Assembly: GCA_046328475.1 (NCBI GenBank)
Contig: JAXLWN010000027.1
Location: 1-64,000, forward strand
DNA: 64,000 nt
Source: CADCWN01 sp046328475
GTDB taxonomy: Bacteria; Chloroflexota; Chloroflexia; Thermomicrobiales; CADCWN01
Reading direction: 5' to 3'
This document shows positions 9,124 to 19,683 of the stretch, one piece after another (the stretch's first letter is position 1; every line of letters begins with the position of its first letter). The notes beneath the pieces are model-generated. The model made no database searches and had not been told where the DNA came from. It saw only the letters and a program-made list of their open reading frames with translations. The position numbers were made by a program, and so were the translations under genes.

Positions 9124-9281
9124 TTTCGGCAGTCATGGCGGTGACTCCGGGCGCGGGGCGGGCAGGTCATGAGGCGCTGTGCCCAATTCCCTGCGGCTTG
9201 GCTCAGTCTACCGAATGGGGTGGATGGGGGCAAGGGAAAGGGGAAGGTAAGGGGAGATGTTGTACGGCGTTTACAGGGCGA

Positions 9282-9316
9282 GTCGTGAGTCGTGAGAGGA
9301 GTAACGAGTGATGAGT
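9282..9316. repeat. Heptamer array (GTCGTGA)2 followed by GTAACGA-like units
   Basis: Two GTCGTGA units (9282-9295) run directly into a degenerate GTAACGA-type tract. The two unit types, found as pure arrays elsewhere in the window, are adjacent here. Confidence 0.7.
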
Positions 9317-9332
9317 GGGGACGGCCACGCAC

Positions 9333-9377
9333 CCCGCCGCTGCGGCGGCACCCCTCTCCCAACGGTTGGGAGAGGGG
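9333..9377. repeat. REP-like double palindrome
   Basis: A CCGCCGC/GCGGCGG hairpin is followed by a 13-bp perfect stem, CCCCTCTCCCAAC facing GTTGGGAGAGGGG with one loop base (9351-9377). Related CCCTCTCC palindromes occur near 26.2-26.3, 50.5, 54.0 and 63.5 kb. Confidence 0.85.
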
Positions 9378-9410
9378 AGGACGAACGGAGATTGATGGCG
9401 AGGGGTGGGG

Positions 9411-9827
9411 CTAGCGGGTGGCGGTGGGTGGGTAGAGGGGAGAAGTGGGTGTGGAGTGCGCGCCAGCCCGAGTCGTGCCGGGGTGAGGATGACGGTCATG
9501 CGGCCGGGGCGGGGGAAAGGTGGTGCCGTCGGGGCGGGTGCCGAGGGAGTCCCAGGGGCAGGCGGCCCAGAGGAGGTCGCCGTCGGCGGTGGCGCGGATT
9601 TCGGCGAGGTCGAAAGTGAAGTCGCGGATGGTGGGCCAGATGTTGGCCCACTGCCCGGCGACGAGGTTGTCGAGCCCTTCGAGCACGCCCGCGTAAGTGC
9701 CGAAGCCGACGACATCGGAATGGAAGAGGGCTTTGGCGCGATCGTAGTCGACGGCTTGCACGCAGGATTGCATCTCGGTCAGCCAGGCATGGGCGGTGGC
9801 AACGGCCGATGCGTCACGGGTGGTCAT
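9411..9827 (-). CDS. SnoaL/NTF2-like fold protein (frame breaks near the C-terminus)
   Basis: About 138 residues with the cone-shaped NTF2-like pattern: AWLTEMQSCVQAVDYDRAKALFHSDVVGFGTYAGVLEGLD, WPTIRDFTFDL, ATADGDLLWAACPWDSLGTRPDG. The expected last strands (GRMTVIL, then a Trp-containing HTHFSL) are found only after switching frame near 9510 and again near 9485. Proteins of this fold are small-molecule isomerases, cyclases, or binding domains without known substrate. No neighbour suggests a pathway. Confidence 0.7.
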   Translation of the reverse strand: MTTRDASAVATAHAWLTEMQSCVQAVDYDRAKALFHSDVVGFGTYAGVLEGLDNLVAGQWANIWPTIRDFTFDLAEIRATADGDLLWAACPWDSLGTRPDGTTFPPPRPHDRHPHPGTTRAGAHSTPTSPLYPPTATR

Positions 9828-10055
9828 CGCTGGTTACTCCTTATGGCGTGGACACTTCTTTGACTGCGGAGACACAGATTTGGCACGACCGGGTGGGATG
9901 ATCGGCGTTGGAATGGCGGTAGGTGCCGTGGGGGATTGTACCAGGGTGACCTCACGCCGCCTGCGGGCGGCGACCGCCACCCGCAGGCAGGTACCCGGCT
10001 GAAGGGAGAGGGTTGAAGGTCTCGCGGTAGCACCGTCGCAGGAGGCTTGATACCA

Positions 10056-12577
10056 TTGCGCGCTATGGAGATAGACCGCGACCGGCGTGCGACCGCGACG
10101 ATTCCAGTTGACAGCGAGGCTGATGTGGACGGCGAGGCCCAGGAAGTGGGCGCGGCACGTCCGAAGCAGGCGGCCGGGCCGCGCCGTCCGCAGTATCGGA
10201 TTAAGCCGGTGCCGGTCGGCATTTTGTGCCTGGTGCTGGCGGTGCCGTTGCTGCTGGCGGCGCTCTGGCCGCGCGCGGCGTTCGGGCTCGATGTCGGCGG
10301 GGTCGGGGATCGCTTCTTCGTCGGCAACATCTACGGCGACGAGCGCGTGGCCGAGTATTCCTATCGCTGGACCGGTAAAGGCGGGAACCCGGCTACGCTG
10401 ACGGTGCCGGGATGGGGCGCGGTGCGGCGGGCGCGGCTCACCGTCCGGGCGCAGGCGCTGCCGGGGCAGGGGACGACCGACCTGAAGGTACACGTCGACG
10501 GGACGACCGGTCAGGACGCTGCAGATTGACGGCACGATAGCCGAGCGGACAGTCGAGATCAGCCTGCCTGCGAACGCGGGCGGCGAGTTGACGCTGGCGC
10601 TCGATGCGCCGACGAGCAAGGTGGCCGGAGATAGCCGCACGCTGGGGTGAAGATCGACCAACTCCGGCAAAGCCGCTGGAGCGATCCGGCGGGGCGTACT
10701 GGCGCGGGGTCTGGTCGCAGTTGGCGCTGGCGCTGGCGCTGATCGCGTTGGTGCTGCTGGCGATCGGCGGGTCGGGCACGATCCCGGCACTGGCGGGGCG
10801 GTTTCGGCACGGTGCTGGTGGTGCCGCTGGCGCTGGCGGTGGCGCTGCCGTGGGCGCTGGCGCTGCTCCCCTACGGACTCTGGCTGGGCGGCGCGGCGGT
10901 TGGCAATTGCGCTGGCGCGAGCAACTGCTGGCGTGGCTGATCGCCGCCTGGGAGGCGATCGACCAACCGCGCGTGGCGAACTGGTTGGTCAGGGGCGGGA
11001 TCGCGCTCTACGCAGCGGTGATGCTGCCGCGCCTGGCGGTGCCCTGGATCAACAAAACTGCGCCGACAACGCGGTGGTGGCGCGGAATCTGGTGCAAGGC
11101 CAGGGTTTCAGTGTGGATTATGTCGCGCAGTTCTACCGCGACTGGCCGACGCTGCGCCACCCGGCCGAGACCTGGCCGCCGCGCAACCGCTGCTGATCGC
11201 GGCGGCGTTTGCCCGTCTTCGGCGTCTCGGTGGGCGTGGCGAAGCTGCCGAACCTGATCGTGATGCTGGGGATGCTCGGCCTGATCTACCGGATCGGGCG
11301 GTGGCTCTGGTCGCCGCGCGTGGGGATGGTCGCGGCGCTGCTGGTCGCGCTGCACCCGGCGATGTTCGAGGGGGTGGTCTACCCGCTGAACGATATGGTC
11401 TTCACGCTGCTGGCGCTCGGCGCGATCGCGCTCTTCGTCTACGTCACCGGAAGTAACGACGAGGGCGAGGAGGGGCACGGGCGGCGGCTAGCGGGGCTGC
11501 GCAAGGGTGCGGGGTGGGCGCTGCTGGGGATCGTCGGCGGGTTGCTGCTGCTGGCGAAGCCGAGCGGGGCGATCCTGCTGGTCGGGGGCGGGGCCTGGGC
11601 GCTCTGGCGCGGCTGGCGCGACGGGCGGCTGCGCCCGGTGCTCGTGGGCGGGGTGCTGGCGGCGCTCTTCGCGCTGTCGCTCTACCTGCCCTGGCTGATG
11701 CGCAATCAGGCGACGTTCGGGCAGCCCTTTTACACGACCGAGTCGTACGACGCCTTCCTCCTCGAATACCGCCCCTGGGAGAATATCTATCAGGTCTACG
11801 CGGGGAAGCAGCCGCTGCCGCACCGCAGCCTGCTGGTGCGCTACGGCCTGGACGCGGTGGGCGACAAGATCGGGGCGCAGTTCCGCGAGGCGTGGGGCGA
11901 TCTGATCAAGGGGGCGATTTTCCCGCTGTTGCTGCTCCCGCTGGGCGTGGTCGCCGCGCTGGTGGCGCGCGAGCGGCGACAGCGGGGGGCGCTGGCGGCG
12001 CTGGGGCTGGCGGTCGCGGGCTACGCCGTCTTCATCGCGGTCTACTGGCATTATGAGCGGCGCTACGCGCTCTTCCTGGTGCCGTGGGGGGCGCTCTTCG
12101 GGGCGGCGGGGCTCTGGTGGCTGCACGACCGGGTGGCGGAGGCGCGAGGTCGCGCGCTGGCCGGGATCGCGGCGCTGGTGGTGGTTGGCGCGATGCTGGT
12201 GCCGCAGGTGCAGGCGGTGCGGGACGACTGGTCGGCGTCGCCGCGCACGCCAGGTTCGGTGAGTAGTGGCGAATTGGCTGCGCGACAACACGCCCGGCAA
12301 CGCGGTGGTGATGACGCGCAATCCGTGGGAGCTATCATTCCACGGCGAGCGCCTGAGCGTGATGATCCCCTTCAACGATCTGCCGACGATCCTGGCGATC
12401 GGCAAGAAATATGGAGCGACCTACCTGCAACTCGATCACCTGACCGAGGACGACCTCCGCCGCCCCGCGCTCGGACCGCTCTACGACGGCCCGGACGAGT
12501 GGCAGGGCTTCCGCAAGGTTTTTGACCGCCGGAACGATGATGGCGAGGGGCTGCTGGTGTACGAGTTCCCGAAGTAG
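10056..12577 (+). CDS. Multi-pass GT39/PMT-like glycosyltransferase (several frame breaks)
   Basis: A large membrane protein read through at least five frame changes (near 10520, 10650, 10810, 11060, 11200 and 12265). The N-terminus has one TM followed by a beta-rich extracytoplasmic part (LTVRAQALPG, TVEISLPANAGGELTLAL). Then come NAVVARNLVQGQGFSVDY and YRDWPTLRHPAETWPP, the lumenal loop of PMT/ArnT-like lipid-linked-sugar transferases. At least seven further TM helices follow, then a soluble end (NWLRDNTPGNAVVMTRNPWELSF) typical of bacterial GT39 relatives. The start is uncertain: TTG at 10056, ten bases after GGAGG, or ATG at 10065. First of a run of surface-glycan genes on this strand. 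Confidence 0.72.
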
Positions 12578-12580
12578 AAC

Positions 12581-12692
12581 GTAAGTCGTAAGTCGTAAGT
12601 CGTAAGAAGACGAGAACGGATGTGATGGCAGCAGATCGGGCAAAACGGGATGAAGGTAAATCCCCTTACGACTTACGACTTACGACTTACGA
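12581..12692. repeat. Inverted heptamer array (GTAAGTC)3 / (CTTACGA)4
   Basis: The left arm is GTAAGTC repeated (12581-12606) and the right arm four perfect CTTACGA units (12665-12692), 58 bases apart. The left arm begins three bases after the stop of the GT39-like gene; the right arm lies in the first codons of the following GT4 frame. Confidence 0.95.
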
Positions 12693-13968
12693 CTCCTCCG
12701 CTCCGTTGCGCATCGCCATGCTCACCACGTCGTACCCGCTCTATCCGGGGGATACGACCGCGCCGTTCATCGAGGAGTTGGCGGCGCACATCGCGGCCGA
12801 GGGGCACGAGGTGGAGGTGGCGCTGCCGGAGCACCCGCAGTTGCGGCGGGGGCCGCGCGAGCGCGGGGTGGGGCTGCACCCGTTCCGCTACGCGCCGGGG
12901 GTGCGGCGATTGCAGGTGTGGGGCTACGCGGGCTCGATGACCGGCGATGTGGGCCTGAAGCGGGAGGCGCTGGCGGCGGCACCGCTGGCGCTTGCGGCGT
13001 CGGTGGCGGCGGCGACGCGGCTGGTGCGGCGCTACCGGCCCGATCTCTTCGTGGCGCACTGGGTGATCCCGAATGGCCCACCGGCGTTGCTGGCAGCGCG
13101 GCTGGGGGGGGTGCCGCTGGCGGTCGGGCTGCACGGCTCGGACGTTTTTTTGGCGGAGCGGAAGAGGCCGATCGGCGACCGGGCGCGCGAGGTCTTTCGC
13201 GCGGCGGCGGCGGTGACGGCCTGTAGCCCTGACCTCGCGGAGCGCGCGATGCGGCTGGGGGCGCTGCCGGCCGAGACGGTGACGATTCCCTACGGCGTGG
13301 ATCACGAGCGCTTCCGGCCCGCCGACGAGGCGGCGCGCGAGGCGACCCGGCGCGACCTCGGGCTGCGGCCGGGGGAGCGGCTGGTGCTGGCGGGCGGGCG
13401 ACTGGTCCACAAGAAGGGGCTGGATGTCGCGATCGATGCCTTCGCGACCGAGGCGGTGCGCAGGGCTGGTCCGGCGCGGCTGGTGTTGTTTGGCTATGGC
13501 GATCTGCTGGAAACGCTGCAGGCGCAGGTGACGCGGCTGGGATTAGCCGAGCGGGTGCTGTTTACGGGACGAGTTGAGCGCGACCGGGTGCCGGGGTTGT
13601 ACGCCGCCGCCGATCTGTTCCTGCTGCCGTCGGTCCATGACCACGCGGGGAATGTGGACGGCCTGCCGAATACGCTGCTGGAGGCGATGGCGACGGGGTT
13701 GCCGATCGTGGCGTCGGATGTGGTCGGGGTGCCGACGGTGATCGATAACGGCGTTGAAGGGATGCTGGTGCAGGAGGGGGACGCGGCGGCGCTCGGCGCG
13801 GCGATTGGCACGCTGCTGGGCGACCCGGCGCGGGCGGCGGCGCTGGGGCGGGCGGCGCGGGCGCGCGTGGAGCGCGAGTTGACCTGGCCGCAGATCGCGC
13901 GGCGCTACCTGGCGGTCTACCGGGAGGGAATCGAGCGGGCGGCGCGGCGGCGTGGCGGCGGGCGATGA
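12622..13968 (+). CDS. GT4 family glycosyltransferase
   Basis: A retaining GT-B glycosyltransferase of up to 448 residues. LRIAMLTTSYPLYPGDTTAP is the first strand of the acceptor domain. LAVGLHGSDVFLAE, VTIPYGVDHERFRP, LAGGRLVHKKGLDVAIDA and the donor-site E-x7-E region (DGLPNTLLEAMATGLPIVAS) are typical. It should add a sugar from a nucleotide donor to a surface glycan at the cytoplasmic face. The start is uncertain: residues ~15-25 from the GTG at 12622 are encoded by the heptamer array (YDLRLTTYDS), and homologous sequence begins at residue ~29. A TTG at 12706 or ATG at 12718 are alternatives. The stop overlaps the next gene start (ATGA). Confidence 0.9.
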   Translation: MMAADRAKRDEGKSPYDLRLTTYDSSAPLRIAMLTTSYPLYPGDTTAPFIEELAAHIAAEGHEVEVALPEHPQLRRGPRERGVGLHPFRYAPGVRRLQVWGYAGSMTGDVGLKREALAAAPLALAASVAAATRLVRRYRPDLFVAHWVIPNGPPALLAARLGGVPLAVGLHGSDVFLAERKRPIGDRAREVFRAAAAVTACSPDLAERAMRLGALPAETVTIPYGVDHERFRPADEAAREATRRDLGLRPGERLVLAGGRLVHKKGLDVAIDAFATEAVRRAGPARLVLFGYGDLLETLQAQVTRLGLAERVLFTGRVERDRVPGLYAAADLFLLPSVHDHAGNVDGLPNTLLEAMATGLPIVASDVVGVPTVIDNGVEGMLVQEGDAAALGAAIGTLLGDPARAAALGRAARARVERELTWPQIARRYLAVYREGIERAARRRGGGR

Positions 13969-16168
13969 GGGAGCGCGACAGCGTGGGTGGCACCGGGACT
14001 GAAGTCCCGGCTAAGGGCGCTCACGCGCCACAAAGTCCGCCTTCGCGGACTGAGCTTTCGCACAGCACTGCTGAGATTGGGAGCGGATTGCAGTCGGAGC
14101 AGGCCAGGGCACGTTGGTTTGCCCTCCTGGCCGACTGGTGGCTGCTGGCTGCGCTTGTCCTCGCATTGGTGATGCGGCTGATTGCGTGGCGGGTTGCGCC
14201 GCACGCGGAGTTGTTGGGGGACGAGCGGGAGTATTACTCGGCAGCGGCGATTCTGGCGGATGGACGCGGGTTGGCGTTCGTTGATGAGGGGTTGTGGGTC
14301 CGGTCGCCGCTCTATATCGTGGTGTTGGGGGCGATCTTTCGGGTGTTCGGGACGGGGATGGGGCCGGTCTGGGTCGTGCAGACGGCGCTAGGGCTGGCGA
14401 CGATTGGGCTGGGCTATTTGCTGGCGCGGCTCTGTTATGAGCGGCGGGGAGTGGCGCGGCTGGCGGCGGGGCTGTGCGCGGCGTATTTGCCGTTTGCGGC
14501 GTATGCGGGGCTGCTGCTCTCGGAGACGCTGTTCACCTTCCTCTTGATGGTGGCGTTTGTGGGGCTGGTCTGGCACGCGCGGCGGGGCGGGTGGGTGTCG
14601 CTGGCGATTGCGGGGGTGGCGCTGGGCGCGGGGGCGCTGACGCGGGGGAGCGCGCTGCCCTTCCTGGCGGCGGTGCCGGTCTGGGCGCTGACGCTGACGG
14701 GGTGGCGCGATTGGCGCGGGGCGGCGTGGCGCACGGTGTTGATCGTCGGGGTGGCGCTGGCGGTGGTCGCGCCGTGGTCGGCGCGGAATCTGCTGGTCTA
14801 CAAGGCGCTCATCCCGGTGGAGACGACCGGGGGCTACAACTTCTGGCTCGGGGCGATGGGGGGCGCAACGCTGGGCAGATCGAGGCGACGCTGCGGGAGA
14901 TCCCGAATCAGGGGGAGCGGCAGTCGGTGGCCTGGGCGCGCGGCTGGGCGGTCGTGCGCGACGACCCGGCGAGCTACGCGGCGAAGGCGGCGAAGGAGGC
15001 GGGGGACCTCTGGCGGCTCAACTTCGGCGCGTTCGAGCGATTGCTGCGGGGCTACGGGCTCGGCAAGGTGCCGCCGAGTTGGCTCGCGCTGACTTTCGTG
15101 CTGGATGATTTGATCTATCTCGTCGCGCTGCCGCTGGCGGTGCTCGGCTGGTGCCAGGGATTGCGGCGCGCGGATCGCTGGCTGTTCGGGTTGTGGATCG
15201 GCTACAACTGCGGGACGGCGGCGGTCTTTTTCGCGATCAGCCGCTTCCGGCTGCCGCTGATGCCGATCATCCTGATCCTGGCGGCGCGGGGCGTGGTGGC
15301 GCTGGCCGAATGGTGGCGCGCGGGGCGCGTATTCCGGTGGGAGAAACCGCAGCGTTGGCTGGTCGCGACGGTGATCGCGATCCTGCTGGTCGCGCTGGTG
15401 CTGCCGACGATTGCGCCCGATCAGTACGTGGTGGGGGCGCAGAAGTGGGGCGATGCTGAGCGACTGGCGCGGGGCTACGCGCTGCTCCAGGCGGGGAACG
15501 CGAACGAGGCGCTGGCGACGTTCGAGCAGTTACCGACCGGCTATTACGCGCGCTCGACCGCGCTGGCGGCGGCCTATCATGCGCTGGGGCAGGATGATCG
15601 CGCCCTGACGCTGCTCGATGACGACCGCGACCCGATGGGGGCGACACTCTTGCGCGGCGATATCTTCCGGGCGCAGGGGAAGAAGGAGGCGGCGCTGGAG
15701 GCGCTCAACTACCGGGACGTGCGGATCGCGAATCCGACGGATCAGGCCTGGGCACAACTGGCTCCACCGCCGCTGGAGCGCATCGATGTGGGGAATGGGC
15801 TTGACCTCGGCTATGTGCGCGGGATGAACTTGAACGAGCAGGATCCAGACGGCACGACTTATCGCTGGACGCAAGGGCGGGCGGAGCTTCGGCTCACGGC
15901 TCCCAGTGCGGGGCGGGTGCTCGTGCTGCACCTGCGCGGCTATCGTCCGGATGGTGCACAGCCGGTGGTGCTGGTGAGCATTAATGGGAATGAGGCCGGG
16001 ACGGTCGCGGCACCGGCTGCCTGGGCAGAACAACGGATCGCTGTCGCGATTCCGGCGGGCCAGGTGGTGGTGCGGCTGGAGACGGCGACCTTCGTGCCGG
16101 GCTATGCCGACCAGCGCCAGCTTGGGTTCATGCTCGATTGGGTCGAACTGGCGATGCCCGGCCGATGA
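13965..16168 (+). CDS. GT39-like membrane glycosyltransferase with TPR-like region (one frame break)
   Basis: The ATG overlaps the stop of the preceding GT4 gene, so translation is probably coupled. After a poorly structured N-terminus comes LLADWWLLAALVLALVMRLIAW (TM1). LLGDEREYYSAAAILADGRG follows, with the acidic DE pair of GT39/ArnT-like active sites, then about ten more TM helices. The frame must shift near 14870 (YNFWLGAMGG to GQIEATLREIPNQGE). The C-terminus leaves the membrane and contains TPR-like helices (ARGYALLQAGNANEALATFE, ALAAAYHALGQDDRALTLL) and a beta-sandwich tail. A three-hairpin repeat element lies inside codons ~9-30. Likely transfers sugars from a polyprenyl carrier outside the membrane; donor and acceptor unknown. 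Confidence 0.75.
13993..14051. repeat. Triple-hairpin repeat element within a gene start
   Basis: Three perfect short palindromes follow each other: CCGGGACTGAAGTCCCGG (13993-14010), GGCGC-loop-GCGCC (14016-14029) and AGTCCGCCTTCGCGGACT (14034-14051). All three are translated in frame if the coupled ATG at 13965 is used. Confidence 0.8.
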
Positions 16169-17716
16169 ACGCTCGCGATGGATCCCCCGTCTCCCGCGCG
16201 CTCGGGTGGCTGCCGGTGGCGCTGCTGCTGCTGGCGCTGCTGCCACCGCTGCTGAAGTTGCCGGCGGCGGCGCAGTTCGCGACGGCGATCCTGGGCTACC
16301 CCTTCCAGGTGGACGACAGCGAGGGGGTGGTACTGAGCGAGGCGCAGTGGCTGGCGCGCGGTGTCGATCCCTACCAGCCGGCGCGGGCCGATTTCTTCAC
16401 GGCAGCCCCGTACACCCCGATCTTCACCGCGCTCAACGCGCTCGCCTTCGCGGTCGGGCCATTCACGTTCAAGGTCGGGCGGGGAATCGCCTTCCTGGCG
16501 ACGCTGCTGATCGCGGCGACGCTCGCGGCGCTGGTTCGGCGGGGCGGCGGTGGTTGGCTGCTGGCGCTGTGGGCGGGGCTGACGACGCTGACGATCAATC
16601 TGGTGGGCGTGTGGGCGGTGCGCGCCCGGCCTGACCACCTCGCGCTCGCGTTCAATCTGGCCGGGGTGGCGCTGGTCTACTGGCGTTGGGAGGACACTGG
16701 GGGGCGGAAGGGGCGGGGCGCTGGGGGATCGGGCGCGGGGAGTGGCGGCTGCTCTGGGCGGTGGCGGGGTGCTGCGCGCTCGGGTTCTTCACGAAGCAGA
16801 CGCTGCTGGCCGCGCCGGTGGCTGATCGGGATCTGTTTGCTGGTGCGACGGTGGCAGCGGGGATCGCGTTCGGGGTGCTCTACGGCGCGCTGGTGCTGCT
16901 GCCATTCGGACTGCTCGTGCTGGTGACGCGCGGGGGTTCTACCAGCACATCGTGGCGTTCCATAGTTCGTGGGCGTGGCACGATTTCTGGCGGCTCTGGC
17001 AGCCATTCGCCGTGCGCTACTGGCCGCTGCTGATCGCGGCGGTCGGGTTGCCGCTGGTGGCGGTGGTGGGCGCGTTCCGGGGTGACCGGGGGCTGACGCG
17101 ACTGCGAGATGATCGCGATCTGCTCCCGGCGGTCTATTTGGGGACGGCGGCGTTCTTCGGGCTGGGCGCGGGGACGCACGGGGGCAACCACAACCACTTC
17201 GTGGAGACGGTGGTGGTGGCGGTCTGGTGCGCGGCGCTGCTGGCCGGGCGCGGGTTGGCCGCGCCGCGTTGGCGGGTGGTCGCGGGGATCGCGCTGCTGG
17301 CGCTGGCGGTCGCGCTGGGGCTGGAGGCGCGCTTCGGGGCGACGAACTGGCTGGCGCGCGATTTCCGCGCGCCGCTCCCGGCCGAGCGGGAGGGCTGGGG
17401 CAACGTGGCGGCGTTCGTCACCAACGATCCGGGGCCGGTGTATGCCGACAACGTCGGGCTGCTGCTGGTGGCGGGGCAGGAGGTGCGCTACACTGACCCC
17501 TTCTCACTGGCCTATGCGACGCGCACGGGGCAATGGGACGACCGCGCACTGGTGGCACGCGTGATGCGCGGCGAGTTCTCGCTGATCGCGCTGCGCTACG
17601 ATGTTTTCGGCGTCGAGGGGCCACCGGACGACCTGACCGAGGGGTTGTACGAGGCGATCCGGGCGCGCTACCGGGTGGTCGAGCGGAACGTGGTGGTGCT
17701 GTACGCGCCGCGATGA
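16165..17716 (+). CDS. Multi-pass membrane protein, GT39-like (frame breaks)
   Basis: Starts four bases before the end of the previous gene (ATG at 16165). TM1 is WLPVALLLLALLPPLLKL. QVDDSEGVVLSEAQWLARGVDPYQP gives the acidic pair and long first outer loop of lipid-linked-sugar transferases. Further TM helices follow (FLATLLIAATLAALV, ALWAGLTTLTINLVGVW). Frames must change near 16720, 16800 and 16940 to reach LLWAVAGCCALGFFTKQTLLAA and then the long intact end (AFHSSWAWHDFWRLWQPFAVRYW ... NVVVLYAPR). The GTHGGNHNHFVE loop is typical of this group. Third large GT39-like protein of the locus; substrate unknown. Confidence 0.7.
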
Positions 17717-17791
17717 ACTGCTGGCCATCATGGTACAGTATCCGACGCGGCGGGCTGGCCGCCGCAGGCGGGTGAGGAGACGGGGCGAGGA

Positions 17792-18952
17792 ATGAGCGAC
17801 GGGACCGCGAGCGTGGTCATCATCGGGGCGGGGATCGTCGGCTGTTCGGTGGCCTACCACCTGGCGCAGCGAGGCTGCACCGACGTGATCATCCTGGAGA
17901 AGGAGGATGCCGAAGTGACCGGCAGCAGCGCCCGCTCGCTCGCCGGGGTGCGGCATCAGTTCTCCGACGAGGTCAACATCCACCTCTCGCTCTACAGCGC
18001 CGCCCGGATCAAGCACTTCGCCGAGGAGGTCGGCGGCGACTCGGGCTTCCACCAGGCCGGATACCTGCTGTTGATCGACGACCCGGCCACCTGGGAGCAG
18101 TACCGGGGCGATGCTGCGCTCCAGACGCGCCTGGGGGCGCGGGTCGCGTTGCTGTCCCCCGGCGAAGCGGCGCGCTTCATCCCGGAGACGCACACGGCCG
18201 ATCTCGTCGGCGCGACCTTCGGCCCGGACGACGGCTACTGCGACCCCCATGGCATCGCCACCGGCTATCTGCGGGTGGCGCGCGAGCGCGGCGTCACGCT
18301 GCGCCGCGCCACCCCGGCCACCGGCATCAGGGTCGCGGGCGGGCGGGTGACGGCGGTCGAGACCCCCGCCGGCCCGATCGACTGCGACGCCGTCGTGAAT
18401 GCGGCGGGCTGCTGGGCGGGGGGGGTCGGCGCGCTGGCGGGGCTCGACATCCCGGTGCTGCCCTACCGCCGCTCGGTCTACATGACCGAACCTTTCCCGG
18501 CGATCCCCGGCGAGATCCCGCTGACGATCGACGTCGGCAGCGGCTTCTACATGCGGAAGGAAGGGGAGGGCCTGGTCTTCGGACTCTCCAACATGGCCGA
18601 GCCATCCAGCTACAACCTGAGTGTCGACTGGTCCTGGCTGGAGACGGTGCTGGAGGCCGGGTTGCACCGCTTCCCCATTTTGGAGCGTGCCGCGCTGGTG
18701 GAGCGCCGCTGCTGGTCGGGGTTGTACGAGATCACGCCCGATCACATGCCGATCCTGGGGCGACACCCGGAGCTGCCGAACTATGTCGACGCCAGCGGTT
18801 TCAGCGGCCACGGGGTGATGCATTCGCCCGCGACCGGGCTGCTGATCGCCGAGGAGATCCTGGATGGTCGCGCGCGGACGATCGACATCGATCCGCTCCG
18901 GATCGGCCGCTTCCGAGAGCACCGGCTGCGCGGCGAGAGCCATATCTATTGA
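17792..18952 (+). CDS. FAD-dependent oxidoreductase, DAO (glycine/sarcosine oxidase) family
   Basis: A 386-residue D-amino-acid-oxidase-type flavoprotein. VVIIGAGIVGCSVAYHLAQRG (from residue 8) is the dinucleotide-binding fold. SSARSLAGVRHQFSDE binds FAD. VVNAAGCWAG is the second conserved motif, and the C-terminus has YEITPDHMPILGRHPE and DASGFSGHGVMHSPATGLLIAE. The overall pattern is nearest to sarcosine oxidase beta / glycine oxidase-like enzymes that oxidise secondary or primary amines to imines with release of peroxide. It is intact and begins with a good ATG after GGGGCGAGGA. Unrelated to the flanking glycan genes in sequence. Confidence 0.88.
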   Translation: MSDGTASVVIIGAGIVGCSVAYHLAQRGCTDVIILEKEDAEVTGSSARSLAGVRHQFSDEVNIHLSLYSAARIKHFAEEVGGDSGFHQAGYLLLIDDPATWEQYRGDAALQTRLGARVALLSPGEAARFIPETHTADLVGATFGPDDGYCDPHGIATGYLRVARERGVTLRRATPATGIRVAGGRVTAVETPAGPIDCDAVVNAAGCWAGGVGALAGLDIPVLPYRRSVYMTEPFPAIPGEIPLTIDVGSGFYMRKEGEGLVFGLSNMAEPSSYNLSVDWSWLETVLEAGLHRFPILERAALVERRCWSGLYEITPDHMPILGRHPELPNYVDASGFSGHGVMHSPATGLLIAEEILDGRARTIDIDPLRIGRFREHRLRGESHIY

Positions 18953-19028
18953 GGTCGGCGGCGCAGCGGCGGGATTCCGGGCGGCGGGGGGCGGAACAGA
19001 TCGCGGGGAAAATAGTCCTCGGTGGGGA

Positions 19029-19057
19029 TGGACGTACGGGGGAGGAGGCGGTACTAT
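19029..19057 (+). promoter_or_regulatory. Candidate sigma-70-type promoter
   Basis: TGGACG and TACTAT are separated by 17 bases, about 45 bases before the start of the small gene at 19103. Four of six bases match each consensus box. Moderate support only. Confidence 0.4.
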
Positions 19058-19102
19058 AGTGCGGTCAGCGGGGGGGCGACAGGATCGCGCGGAGGAAAAG
19101 GG

Positions 19103-19462
19103 ATGAGGGCGGAGCTTATGTTAGCTTTGCGTCGGGACTCGGCTGAACTCGAACAGGAGTTGATCGAGCAGCGGGTGGAGGCCGCCTACGAGCGCTTCTA
19201 CGAGTACCTCGATCCGGCGGCAACCTATCTCCGCTCGGTGCTCGATGAAGATGGGCTGCGCGCCCTGAAGCAGATCGAGCGCGCGTTCCACTCGGCGCTC
19301 GAAGAGACGGCGCGCAGCGGCCTCGGCTGCATCGCGGGGCGGCGGGTCGACCGCCTGGCGGCACCGCGCCGCGACCTCACGACGCCGCTGATCAACCACG
19401 CGGAAGCGGCCCCGCCCGCCGCCGAGCCGGATCAGGTCATCCACGTCGGGTTCCGGGGGTGA
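19103..19462 (+). CDS. Hypothetical protein, helical
   Basis: A 119-residue protein with GGAGGAAAAGGG directly before its ATG. The first 75 residues are charged and helical (SAELEQELIEQRVEAAYERFYEYLDPAATYLRSVLDEDGL), suggesting a coiled or bundled structure. The last third is basic, then Ala/Pro-rich. No signal peptide or TM. Its stop overlaps the GTG of the next small membrane gene, so the two are probably translated together. Family not recognised. Confidence 0.65.
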   Translation: MRAELMLALRRDSAELEQELIEQRVEAAYERFYEYLDPAATYLRSVLDEDGLRALKQIERAFHSALEETARSGLGCIAGRRVDRLAAPRRDLTTPLINHAEAAPPAAEPDQVIHVGFRG

Positions 19463-19683
19463 GCGCCAGGACGATTGCTCTCTCGATCGCCGTCGCGCTT
19501 TGCGGCGGCGGTCTTGTCTTTGCGGCGGTCGCCATCGCCACTATCCCTCTCGGCCTCGGCGGCCCGGGTTTCGGCTACAAGAAACTGCTCCTCCTGCTCG
19601 CTGGCCTGGAGACCGCTGGGTGCGGGGTGTTGCTCTGGCGACGAATTCGCAATGCGGAATGGCGAATGCGGAATGCGGAATAG
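19459..19683 (+). CDS. Small two-TM membrane protein, hypothetical
   Basis: A 74-residue frame whose GTG overlaps the previous stop. It has two hydrophobic helices, ALSIAVALCGGGLVFAAVA and KLLLLLAGLETAGCGVLLW, joined by a Gly-rich loop. The last dozen codons (RNAEWRMRNAE) lie in a heptamer array, so the original C-terminus may have been altered by the repeat. Function unknown. Confidence 0.5.
   Translation: MSARTIALSIAVALCGGGLVFAAVAIATIPLGLGGPGFGYKKLLLLLAGLETAGCGVLLWRRIRNAEWRMRNAE

Noticed and set aside
12581..12692. Heptamer hairpins as ordinary rho-independent terminators
   Set aside because: Arms can pair, but none of the arrays is followed by a T-run, several lie inside operons or coding regions, and single-arm versions occur.
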